Of a DNA stretch of 64,000 nt, positions 12,409-21,358 are shown one piece after another. Origin of the DNA: Colias croceus (taxonomy: Eukaryota; Arthropoda; Insecta; Lepidoptera; Pieridae); NCBI RefSeq assembly GCF_905220415.1, contig NC_059553.1, positions 6,472,501-6,536,500 of the forward strand, read 5' to 3'. The notes beneath the pieces are model-generated. The model did not search any database and was not told the DNA's origin. It worked only from the letters and a program-made list of their open reading frames with translations. A program made the position numbers and the translations under genes. How positions within the stretch are numbered: the stretch's first letter is position 1; the number at the start of each line of letters is the position of its first letter.

Positions 12409-13110
12409 TGGGGATGGCGATCTGAGATCGATTAATCGAAGAATCGATTTTTCGAGCAGAAAATATCGATTTTTTAAATCGATATGAAGTACTGTGTCGA
12501 TTCACTGAATCGATATATCACCCTTGAAAATCGACATTCGATTTTTTCTGTTTTGGTATAAACCATACAATTATTTGCATTTAGTTGAATGTGCCTGAAT
12601 TATTATAAGAGTACTTATTACAGAGTTAACTACTCATAAACTCGCGAAATGGCTGTATGTTTAGTATCCTTTACTCGCCTCTCTTTAATAAAAAAGTTAC
12701 GTTTGTAGTCTTTGACTTTATGTATCTATAATCTGTGACGATTGATATTGCATTATTCATTTGTGTCTCTTACCTTATTTTTTACTTTTTTGCAATCAAT
12801 AAAAACATTCAGTATACCTATTAATACTTTTTTTTTTTTTTAGTTGACCTTATAGTTTGATACGGTAATAAAAATAATTGTTATTTTTGAATTCCCTGAT
12901 TTTATTGATAAGATATCGTTAATTGCAATATTAATCTTGTTTTTAGTAAAATTGATACAAATTTACATTGTAAATGCAAACTTGAAAAAAAGATCGATTT
13001 TTTAAGAATCGATTTTGTAGGCCTCGATTTTTTCGTGAATCGATTCATTAGACTACGATTCGAATCGATTTAAAAATCGATCTTTTTCGTAAAGAATCGC
13101 CATCCCTACA
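12409..13110. mobile_element. hAT-like MITE with ATCGATT-rich ends
   Basis: The left end GGGATGGCGAT and right end ATCGCCATCCC are inverse complements. Flanks ATCTCCCA (12401-12408) and GTCTCCCA (13111-13118) agree at seven of eight bases, matching an 8-bp target duplication as hAT elements make. The subterminal DNA is packed with variants of AATCGATTTT on both sides, a possible array of transposase binding sites. No coding frame; a non-autonomous element nested in the composite repeat. Confidence 0.55.
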
Positions 13111-13807
13111 GTCTCCCATCAATTTGTATGGGGAGTTGCGTCGCTACGTGTACGCAGTGCGTAAAGTGCGTACTACGCACTTTCATACTAGCCCATGGGT
13201 GGGAGAGACAAATTAGTTGCGGAGACAAAATAGTTGCGGGGACAAAGTTGCTCGTGCGCGCTACCTCGACGGATGGAAACGGCCCTCTCTACGGCCGCGG
13301 CCGGCGCGGCGAAAATGTACGCCTGGGCCTACTGTTCAACGTTAATAAATAATCAAGTTTTCATTTCTGCCGGCACTCCCGGAGTGCAACCCGTCTTTTC
13401 TCAATCACAGAGTTGACGACTCCACGACGACTCATATTCGTGAACAGACGATGAGACGAAATTATTCAATTTTAGAACAGATTACTGAACAATAATTTTC
13501 GTATTTTCCGTTATGTTAATTTTATTTCAAAAAAGTCGATGGGAGAATAGTTTGCTTTATTTAGTGGAAGCTAGTGTCAGTGGTTTGTCTATGAATTACT
13601 ATGAAATGAAATAATATGAATGTCAATGTATAAATTTCTAATTATTTTGTTGTGACTTGACTCGTGAACCAATTACCAAACCACAAAATAATAAACATAA
13701 GTACCTACCTATCTTACATCTCGTGTGTTTGCGATATTCTCGTCAAGAAATTCTTAAGTGCAATAGATAGTTTATAAGAACTATTTTATAAAACTAAATA
13801 AATCACC

Positions 13808-16302
13808 ATGCAGTGTCAACTTTGGATGGGCAGTGTAAGTAGTAAAATTTAAAAAATTCATTGAAATTAAATGAACTGTGTGCCGATAATATTTTTCTAA
13901 ATTTGAATTTCCTTTTCAGTTGGAGCCGAACATGACTGAGAGCTTTATATTGGCCGCATTTCATAGAATGGGTTCAAGACCATTAAATGTAAAAGTTATG
14001 AGAAATAAGTTCACAGGTGAACCGGCTGGTTATGCATTCGTTCACTTTCAGGTATTTTTTATTATTTTGTATAATATGTTGCAGATTCTTTAAAATTATT
14101 AACATGAAAATACTTTTCAATACAGCTTAAATAAGCACCACTACCAAAAATATAGTTACTAACTTTATATCCAAAACTGTCAATGAACTGAATCAACCAC
14201 ATAATAATTAAAGTCTCAGCACGGGATCGGAAAGGGATCGTAACCGTAACGCCTTTCGCTTCGCTGTCAACCAGGCGTCAACCTACCGTATGCACGTGAC
14301 GAAAGCGTATCAGCAGCGCCTGTACGTCAACTCGGCTACGGCTAGGCGACACCGGCGTTACGCCTAAAAACGGTAAGTACGGCAAGTCGTAGCGGGCAGA
14401 GACGTAAGCGCGGGGACGGAGAGACGTAAGCGCAGGGACGATGAGCCGTTAGCGCTGGAATTGCAAGTTCGGAGCCTGTTCCGAGGGGAGGCGATTACGT
14501 TACTATTCCGATTAGTGTGCGTTGCAGTAGGAAGTTTAATACAAACCATTCTGAACGGCTCGAGGCGATACGGTTCCGATCCCTTTCCGATCCCATATGT
14601 GTGCTGAGACCCTTAAGCATACAAAATATAGAGTATTAAGATAATGAAATAGATAATAAATATTTCATATTTACAGACTGATGAAGAAGCTATTGACACA
14701 ATGCACAAATTGAACGGCAAACCAATACCGGGAACATTTCCAGTTGTTAGGTTCAGACTTAACACAGCTTCAAGGGAAGCCAGAGCAAATATGCAAACAG
14801 AAAGAGAATTTTCTGTCTGGGTCGGGGACCTCAGTCCAGATGTTGACGACTATTCACTGTATAGGGTATTTGCATCAAAGTACTCGTCAATTAAGACAGC
14901 AAAAGGTAAGATTCTATTTCTCCAATTATATACATTATAGATCATCCCATGCTATGTTACTACTAAAATATTATATCTGTTGTATTTAAATGAAATTTAA
15001 GATAAAGCAATGTCATTAACATTTTACATAATTTTTAGTAATATTAGACAATGCTGGTTATACAAAAGGGTATGGCTTTGTACGATTTGGTAATGAGGAA
15101 GAACAACGGAATGCATTATATGCAATGAATGGGTACACTGGCCTTGGAACGAAACCCCTGAAAATATGCACAGCAGTACCAAAACCTAAAAGTGCTATCA
15201 CAACACCCAGCACTACAACTAGTACTTCTACAAATGCTACTTATACTTCTGGAGCGGTATGGTTTTTACAATTTCATAGCAAATTTCACATAAACTATTT
15301 ATATGAATCAGCATTAACTAATACACAATGTGTGCCTGAAATTTCAATTTGAAATGCTTATTAATTGGCTCTTCCAAAGTAATATAATTTTCGTTTTCGT
15401 GCATCACTTGCATATGCAAACTTATAATGAATGTTGTATCAAGCTAAATTGCTCAGATTAGCTCGTTGTACAGATGACAGCATAACGCAGGCTTCTTCTC
15501 TTGTTTTAAATGGATTGCTGCATACCTTGCTTACCGTAAGGTACCAGGAAAGTATGAGCATAAAGTTGGTGTAGTTTGAGTGTAGGTGTAGTTGAACTAA
15601 TGAGGAGTTGTGATTATAGGAGTACAACCAATATTATGATCCGTCAGCCTATTGGCAAAATTATTCAGCGTGGTCTGGCTACTATGGGCAGGGGGACGCG
15701 AGTGCAACGGTGCAGGCGGCCCCGGTAATTGACCCCGCGCAGGCCGTGGCTGCTAAAGCTCAGAGCGATGAATTAGCGCTTGTTGGTGAGTTTCTGTTTA
15801 ATGTGTTTGTTTTACTTGTTTATGTTTATTTCAAAAATATTTGTAGTAGTGATTATTTGACTAGAAGCACAAGCGGTGAAAAATGTGTAAACAAATTCTA
15901 TTAGGAAAATAACGCATATTCTGCTGGTACTCTGTGATGGTGTGGTAACATCCATGATCCAGCTAAGCAAAGATCTTTTTAACAATAATTTGTGTATACC
16001 CTAATTATTCATAACCATTTTTTAGTATATACAGAAATATGTATTAAATAAATATTTGAAACAGTTTTGGGTTATATTTATTGTAATGGTTTCATTTTGT
16101 GTAACGTAAAATTTCGAATCTCTCCTCGCGATGAAGATTCTTCTAAATATTAGAAATAAACATTTTGTATGCACATACAGAACACAAACGACCGATCGAC
16201 ATTGATGAGATGAATCAAGAATTCCTGAACCCTGAGCTATCGCTGTGGGATGGACTAGAGTCGTCGCAGTGGTTCCCGCACGAGGTTATAGAGGCGCATT
16301 AA
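13808..16302 (+). CDS. Trnau1ap: tRNA selenocysteine-associated protein 1 (SECp43/TRNAU1AP), six exons
   Basis: Exons 13808-13834, 13920-14051, 14677-14905, 15039-15256, 15620-15785 and 16181-16302 join in frame to 297 codons plus stop. Two RNA-recognition motifs are clear. RRM1 (about residues 5-85) has the RNP2-type LWMGSL and RNP1-type AGYAFVHF; RRM2 (about 97-175) has VWVGDL and KGYGFVRF. A Tyr/Asn-rich segment (YNQYYDPSAYW) and a conserved acidic C-terminus ending in WFPHEVIEAH follow. In animals that make selenoproteins, SECp43 binds the Sec-tRNA/SEPSECS complex and affects Um34 methylation. It belongs to a wider family of splicing-type RNA-binding proteins (compare yeast Nam8). Start chosen because ATG immediately precedes the RNP2 strand, as in orthologues. 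AATAAA at 16346-16351. A 0.4-kb MITE lies in intron 2. Family assignment is firm; role in this animal is open. Confidence 0.92.
14211..14613. mobile_element. MITE in SECp43 intron 2, TTAA flanks
   Basis: Ends are inverse complements: GTCTCAGCAC...GGGATCGGAAAGGGATCG at the left and CGATCCCTTTCCGATCCC...GTGCTGAGAC at the right. A TTAA lies just outside each end (14207-14210 and about 14613-14616), the signature target of piggyBac-type elements. The interior is GC-rich with repeats of GACGTAAGCGC and GGACGAGAGAC-like units. No coding frame. Confidence 0.5.
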
Positions 16303-16643
16303 GATATGACTTAATTAAATAGGTTTTTAAATTAAATAATAATTGAATAAATCTTCTTTAATATAAAAATATGGTGTTTCTCTTAGTGGGTAGGTTTTAT
16401 CGTTTTTCATATAACTTCATGGATAAAGTAAAGCACAGAATCGCAACTGCGTGCAACAACAAATGGAAATAGTAACTCATGTTAGTGAGCAAGTAAAGCT
16501 GCAAAAAAACTATCGGACGCGGCCTATGGGCATCTAGCTAATAATAATTGTACATTGAGGTGTGCAAATAAAATGGTTTTAGACCTAGAACTTCAGATAT
16601 CGAAATCATTATGGTATCTCAATATCCCGTATCGAATAAAAAA

Positions 16644-16806
16644 GACGTGTGGCACTCGGGGACTGCAGCGGTTAAGCTATTGCATAGGATGCCTTTAAGC
16701 CACACCTCCGTGCCCGTCGGAGTGGGGAGCGTGAGGTTTTTTCGTTACGAAATTTCTGGATTTGGTCCCCGCGCTCAAGGTCCGCGATAGAAGCTATGCA
16801 ATACCT
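16644..16806. repeat. Dispersed repeat, copy 2 (partner at 0.5 kb)
   Basis: Same family as 485-640, sharing the starting GACGTGTGGCACTC, the central CCACACCTCCG, GTGGGGAGCG and the ending AGAAGCTATGCAATA. The two copies differ by small insertions in the middle. Confidence 0.6.
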
Positions 16807-16953
16807 TTATAATTTTGTAGTTAACTATTACAATGGTGCCAAGTGAATTTGCGGGCAGCTGTGTACGGAGGAGACGTCATGTTAGTAGTCGGATTTCTTT
16901 GCTTTTTATGTTATCGTTTAGCAATAGATGAATCAACTATTTAAACTAACAGT

Positions 16954-17158
16954 TTTTTTTTTTTTTTTTTTTTTTATGTATGGTGTTTCTCAATGTTAGC
17001 CAGAAGGGCTTCTACATTTTAACGCGGACGCGGGGGTGAACTGAAGGTTCACCCTGGTAGCGACATGCACAAGGGCGTCCCCCCTTGACGGGGACCACGA
17101 ACCTCGGCTTGAGCTGTCGCTTGAGTGGAGGAGGCCAGAAGGGCCCTAATCGGACGGG
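16954..17158 (-). mobile_element. Retroposed fragment with poly(A) tail and 12-bp target duplication
   Basis: A T run at about 16953-16976 is a poly(A) tail on the minus strand. The ~205-bp unit is flanked by perfect copies of TAAACTAACAGT at 16942-16953 and 17159-17170, the hallmark of LINE-driven target-primed insertion. The body is GC-rich and lacks obvious tRNA promoter boxes, so it is either a 5'-truncated LINE or a SINE of unknown head. Family not recognised. Confidence 0.7.
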
Positions 17159-17422
17159 TAAACTAACAGTGCAGTAAGGAGATTAAAAGAAACACGAGTT
17201 TTACTGAAAACGTTTATTGGATACAAGCATAAATATTTATTTACAATCAGGACAAACACATTGTATATTGTTAACAATAAAATAACAAATTAAACTTAAT
17301 AATTTCCACTTGATGATATCATGTGTCCATTCTATTAATATATCACATGGTTGGAAATAATATCTTAAATTAAACAAAGTATTATGCATGCATAAGAAAA
17401 TTATTTTGACCTATTCATTATA

Positions 17423-17978
17423 CAGGGCATAATCGTTAAGTGTGCACAGACGATTATTCCGTAACTATTGCAGATATCAAAAAACTTTAAACTGATATTG
17501 AAAGCCCTTTACTTAATGAGTAAAATGAGAATAATAACTTTATAAAAATAAAACGTGAAATATCCAAAAAATTTACATCAATCACTCCCATACATTTAGT
17601 ATAAGATACGATTATCCTAAACATGTAATATGAAAAAAAATTTTTCTTTTTTGTATTTGTGCTTAAATTACTTCGCAATTTTTAATAAAAATTCATGTAG
17701 AAACTGGAAATAGAGCTCGATGTGGATTACAATGGTATTCCAAAACGAGGACGTCACTTCGAACATTTGCTTTAAACACAAAATGTATGGAAAATTGAAT
17801 GGGAAAAATGGGAGTGTATAATGTGTAACTTTTTTGGATATTTCCCGTTTTATTTTTTTAAAGTTATAATTGTCATTTTTATCATTATGTAAAGGGTTTT
17901 CGATATCAGTTTAAGTTTTTTTGATAACTGCAATAGTTACGGAATAATCGCCTGTGCACACTTAACGATTACACCCTG
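17423..17978. mobile_element. Palindromic MITE with ~180-bp terminal inverted repeats
   Basis: The left arm (17423 to about 17600) and right arm (about 17805-17978) are diverged inverse complements; both contain AATCGTTAAGTGTGCACA, then CGTAACTATTGCAG, then a CCAAAAAA...ACTCCCA block. Ends are CAGGG and CCCTG. ATA lies on both sides (17420-17422 and 17979-17981), which could be a 3-bp duplication; a TA duplication with one changed base is the alternative. No coding capacity. Confidence 0.65.
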
Positions 17979-18410
17979 ATAAAATGCTTACCTATATTTT
18001 TCAAGCAACCGGTAATTTTACTAACAATAATTATTAGGTATATGTAACAATATATTACGCAATTAAATATGTACGTTTATGTTGTTTACTTCAAGATAAC
18101 CATTGATATAGAATTTTGTATTTTACAAAATTATACTCCTTTAAATAATAGTCATTTTTGGCGTATATTGTAAACAAAATATTGTGATGATACAAAAATG
18201 ACCAAGTACAATACGTCTTATATAATAAACACGATGATGAAGTTGTTTTCAAAGTCCTACTTAATAAGCTAGAGATTTACAAACTTACAATTGGCACATT
18301 ATATAAATGAGAATTATATTACCTACTCTCACACGAGTCGTAATAGCGGTTATTATTTGTATATTTAATGCCCTATCCATGTAAATATATATCTTTTGGG
18401 GCCGCATTAT

Positions 18411-18459
18411 GACCTCTTATTTCCAGACAGTTTACGCCTCGAATTGAACTGACTGGAAA
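18411..18459 (+). repeat. 50-bp inverted repeat, left partner (right at 25.9 kb)
   Basis: The block CCTCTTATTTCCAGACAG plus TTTACGCC and GAATTGAACTGACTGG recurs as inverse complement at 25876-25925, with about three mismatches in 50 bp. The two face each other across 7.4 kb that contain the piggyBac and pogo-like genes. Confidence 0.6.
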
Positions 18460-18635
18460 TTTTATATTGTACCATATATAAACACGGCCAGTTAGGCTGG
18501 TTGCAGAGCTTGACCGACCAACAGTGCGTACGTCAGTCGCGCTTGTCATATGTATGGAAATTCATAAAACCGTTCATAGCTAGACCGACCATACGCACGC
18601 GTATTTTCATGCGCATTAGTGTCATTATAGTCATA

Positions 18636-19334
18636 GGCCGCCTTTACACCTGTAAGTTTTACTTACGTAAGTCACTTACGTAAGCTACTTACGATAAATT
18701 TTCAAGTGTAAACACTCGTTGTAAGTAACTTACTGTAATTTTTTACAACTTTCGTAAATTTAAAAATTACAAGTCTAAACGTGTTCGAGTTTGCTTACGG
18801 AAGCGACTCGCAGCTTATTGAATTATTTTGATAAGTTGAGAACTCACCAAAACAATGTCCTCTAAACAAAAACAAAATAAAATCTGGTCACCAAACGAGG
18901 TAGAAGCTTTAATTACCGCTTTTGAAGCACGTCCCATACTGTGGGACTACAAAAATAAAGAATACAAAAACCGCGTAAAAACAAATTCACTACATGTTGA
19001 ACTTAGCGAAATGTTTAATATCACTCCAGATGAAATCATTAGAAAGTTGCATAATTTGAAAGGACAATTTAGCCAAGAAGTGACAAAATTAAAGAAAAAG
19101 AAGAGCGGCAGCGGTACTAACGAAGTTTATGTGTCAAATTGGCGGTATTTTAATGCCCTTTCTTACGACTTGCCCTACTGATTTAATGTAAACGGGCGTG
19201 TAATAATTTATGTAAGTTTAAACTCACAAAAATTACGTAAGCATTATTTACTGTAAGTTTATTTTAAGTGTAAATGCAACCGTAAGTCAGTTACATAATT
19301 TTTACGAAAGTAACTTACAGGTGTAAAGGCGGCC
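18636..19334 (+). mobile_element. Harbinger-type element carrying only a MADF ORF
   Basis: Terminal inverted repeats start GGCCGCCTTTACACCTGTAA and the right end is the complement. ATA is duplicated at 18633-18635 and 19335-19337. The subterminal DNA has repeated TTACGTAAG motifs on both sides. The 699-bp body contains one intact frame (18855-19181) and no transposase. It lies inside an older MITE, which dates it as younger. Confidence 0.78.
18855..19181 (+). CDS. MADF/Myb-SANT-like DNA-binding protein of a Harbinger element
   Basis: An intact 108-residue frame from ATG to TGA. The pattern is that of a MADF domain, a Myb/SANT relative: W at residue 12 in KIWSPNEV, LWDYKNKEYKNR, then LHNLKGQFSQEVTKLKKKKSGSG and a final W before YFNALSY. 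PIF/Harbinger transposons encode two proteins: a DDE nuclease and a small Myb/SANT-like protein that binds the ends and helps nuclear import of the nuclease. This matches the second protein. The partner nuclease gene is absent from the element. The reading frame shows no decay. Whether it is expressed is unknown. Confidence 0.72.
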   Translation: MSSKQKQNKIWSPNEVEALITAFEARPILWDYKNKEYKNRVKTNSLHVELSEMFNITPDEIIRKLHNLKGQFSQEVTKLKKKKSGSGTNEVYVSNWRYFNALSYDLPY

Positions 19335-19416
19335 ATACAATAATTGTTGATGCGTATCGTCAGGACCGACGCGACGGTACGCACTGACGGTCGGTCAAGC
19401 TCTGCAACCAGCCTTA

Positions 19417-21358
19417 TCCTTTCTTCTGTGGTGGCCATTTTGCATGGTTCGCGCATCTGTGGAAGGCAATTCTGGGTGGCCCCGCGCGACTTATTAAAAT
19501 GACGATATCTCTAAAATTTTGTAGGGAGCTACTTTGTATAACTAATATCGTTCGAATCGTTATGAAACAAGCTAATATGTATATAAAAAATATCTTAGTC
19601 CTAAATTACTTTCAATAAATAAATAATTCTAGCTTGAAATCAGGATGAGCAAATTTTTTTTTAGTTCATTGTACAGTCGTTAAAAATAAATAAATAAACA
19701 ATTATTCGTACACTTTTATTATACGGTTTTACTGTATTTACAGTAATAAATATACAAACACATTAAATAAAAAAAACAAACATTCCTTTACATTTTTTTA
19801 CAATACAAGGCTTACAAATAGGTACATTAGCCATTCCGGGCGGTCCGAGCGCCGGGCAAAAAATAAGGTCCGTTAATTCTTCAATCCTGAGAATACTGTA
19901 GGTCAAGTGGTTTGGTTCACATACTTGCCTAAAAAGAGTTTAGGCTGTACGAAGTGTTTATTTTACGAGAAATGAAACAATAAAAAAAGCACTTGAAAAT
20001 AAGCGCAAAAAAGATCCTCTTAAACTTTGGATAACAGGATGAATTCTGTTGCATTTATTTGAAATAAAAATCAATATTCTACAATGATAATTACAAATCG
20101 ATCAGCACAATAAAAGACATGAAGCCTTTGTAAAATATTTCTAAAATCGACTACTAAATGAAAGTTTAAACAATTTCACCACAAAATCAATCTCTTAGTG
20201 ATCGCTCAACAGACGGGGAAAAAATACATGACTAACATAGTATGGATACGACCAAGACTCACATTTCAAACTCAAACATTTATAACAAATTTTTAACATT
20301 TACCACCGATTCGGAAAGCAGTATCTACGGAGAAGAACCGGCAAGAAACTCCATAGTTGCTCTTTTAAATCATGTCAGTTTTACAATTTAATTTTACAAA
20401 ATAATGTAATAAATGTAACATCATATATTATAATAATTATTTGAACCAATAATTACATTAATTGCAGACGAGTCTTTTAAAAAAAAAAAAAAAAATCTTG
20501 AGAGGTGTCAAGGGACACCCGGATGGAACGAAGTTCCTTTCGATTAATTACTGAAGGAATTGTAATATTTTTATTTTTTTTAGTTATAATTTGTTCCTAT
20601 TGTAAACTCAAACTCAAACATTTATTTATTCAATTAGACTTCTTCGAGAAGCACTTTTGAAACGTCAATACATATTTTTAACATTTACCACCGACTCGGA
20701 AAGCAGAAAAATTATGAAGGTTTAAAAAGGGTCGTAAATGTTAGAAAAAGTGTTGTGACAACTTTTCGTAAGAATACCTAACCAGCAACAAAAGATACAA
20801 TTGTGGATGGACATATTTATACAAATAAATATAGATCTAGGGCGTGTAAAACCAGGGTGTGGGTCGCGGGCAAAAGCTTATCTATATACATATAATAAAT
20901 CTGTAGAAGGGTCAATTCTGTACATTGAAAATATTGAAAAAATAACTAGCAGGGGGTGTTACTGGATCGATACCAAACCCAAATATGTGATTAAAAAAAT
21001 TTTTGTCTGTCTGTATGTGAAGACATCACGTGAAAACTACCGGTTCGATTTCGATGAAACTTGGTATAATTATACCTTATTATCCTGGGCGTAAAATAGG
21101 ATACTTTTTATCCTGGAAAAATACGTAGAAAAAAAATTAATCTCAATTTTTCAGTTATCCATAGACGTTGTTCTGTAGTAGGTACCGCGAACACACGTTG
21201 CGTATTATTATAGACCTAGCCGTATTTGGGTCCAATAGATATTTATAAGATGTCATTGTCCGAGTTACTCAAAATGGAGAAATAAACCATCCACGCAAAG
21301 ACCGACATCCGCGCGGACGGAGTCGCGGGCGGAAGCTAGTTTAACATAAATTATGTGA
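19417..21358. other. Spacer with LINE 3'-end fragments
   Basis: No host gene. Two related fragments at about 20262-20390 and 20605-20715 share TTTTTAACATTTACCACCGA followed by TCGGAAAGCAG, typical of L2/CR1-like 3' ends in moths. A further fragment at about 20801-21345 has a sequence style (ACTACCGGTTCGATTTCGATG, then GGGCGGAAGCTAG) resembling RTE-like 3' ends. The frame at 20801-21094 belongs to that fragment and is not a gene. Confidence 0.45.
20262..20715 (+). mobile_element. Two L2/CR1-like LINE 3'-end fragments
   Basis: Copies at about 20262-20390 and 20605-20715 share AAACTCAAACATTTAT and TTTTTAACATTTACCACCGA; the first continues into AGAAGAACCGGCAAGAAACT, a block widespread in lepidopteran LINE 3' ends (recalled, not checked). 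No coding sequence remains. Confidence 0.45.

Larger units (their letters stand above)
12211..13400. mobile_element. Composite inverted-repeat element hosting nested insertions
   Basis: The left end (GAAGTGAAAACTTC, then the GGGTATAAAATC block) and the right end (a block ending GGAGTGCAACCCGTC at 13378-13397) both recur, in opposite orientation, at 55975-56075 and 55355-55425, so they belong to one repeat family. The copy here is split by two insertions listed separately. A second internal inverted pair links 12363-12408 with 13190-13256 (GCGCGCACGAGCAAC and its complement), so the host element is itself fold-back-like. No coding capacity. Confidence 0.55.
11448..13807. other. Transposon-dense spacer upstream of SECp43
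   Basis: Contains no host gene. From left to right: a 14-bp-stem inverted repeat at 11938-11969; a composite repeat from about 12211 to 13400 that is interrupted by a 44-bp palindromic insertion (12273-12316) and a hAT-like MITE (12409-13110); and the probable SECp43 promoter and 5' UTR (13400-13807). Sequences AATATGGCGCCGG at 12007-12019 and CCGCCATG at 11986-11993 are conserved-looking but unassigned. Confidence 0.5.
16303..18410. other. Spacer downstream of SECp43
   Basis: Holds the SECp43 poly(A) signal (AATAAA at 16346-16351), a dispersed repeat (16644-16806), a retroposed fragment (16954-17158) and a palindromic MITE (17423-17978). The remaining AT-rich sequence shows nothing recognisable. 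Confidence 0.5.
18495..19413. mobile_element. TTA-flanked MITE copy A, interrupted by a Harbinger element
   Basis: Ends GGCTGGTTGCAGAGCTTGAC and its inverse complement. TTA sits on both sides (18492-18494 and 19414-19416). Uninterrupted ~206-bp copies occur at 46499-46705 and 55452-55657. Here the element is split by the insertion at 18636-19334. Three copies plus TTA duplications support a PIF/Harbinger-type MITE family. Confidence 0.8.
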
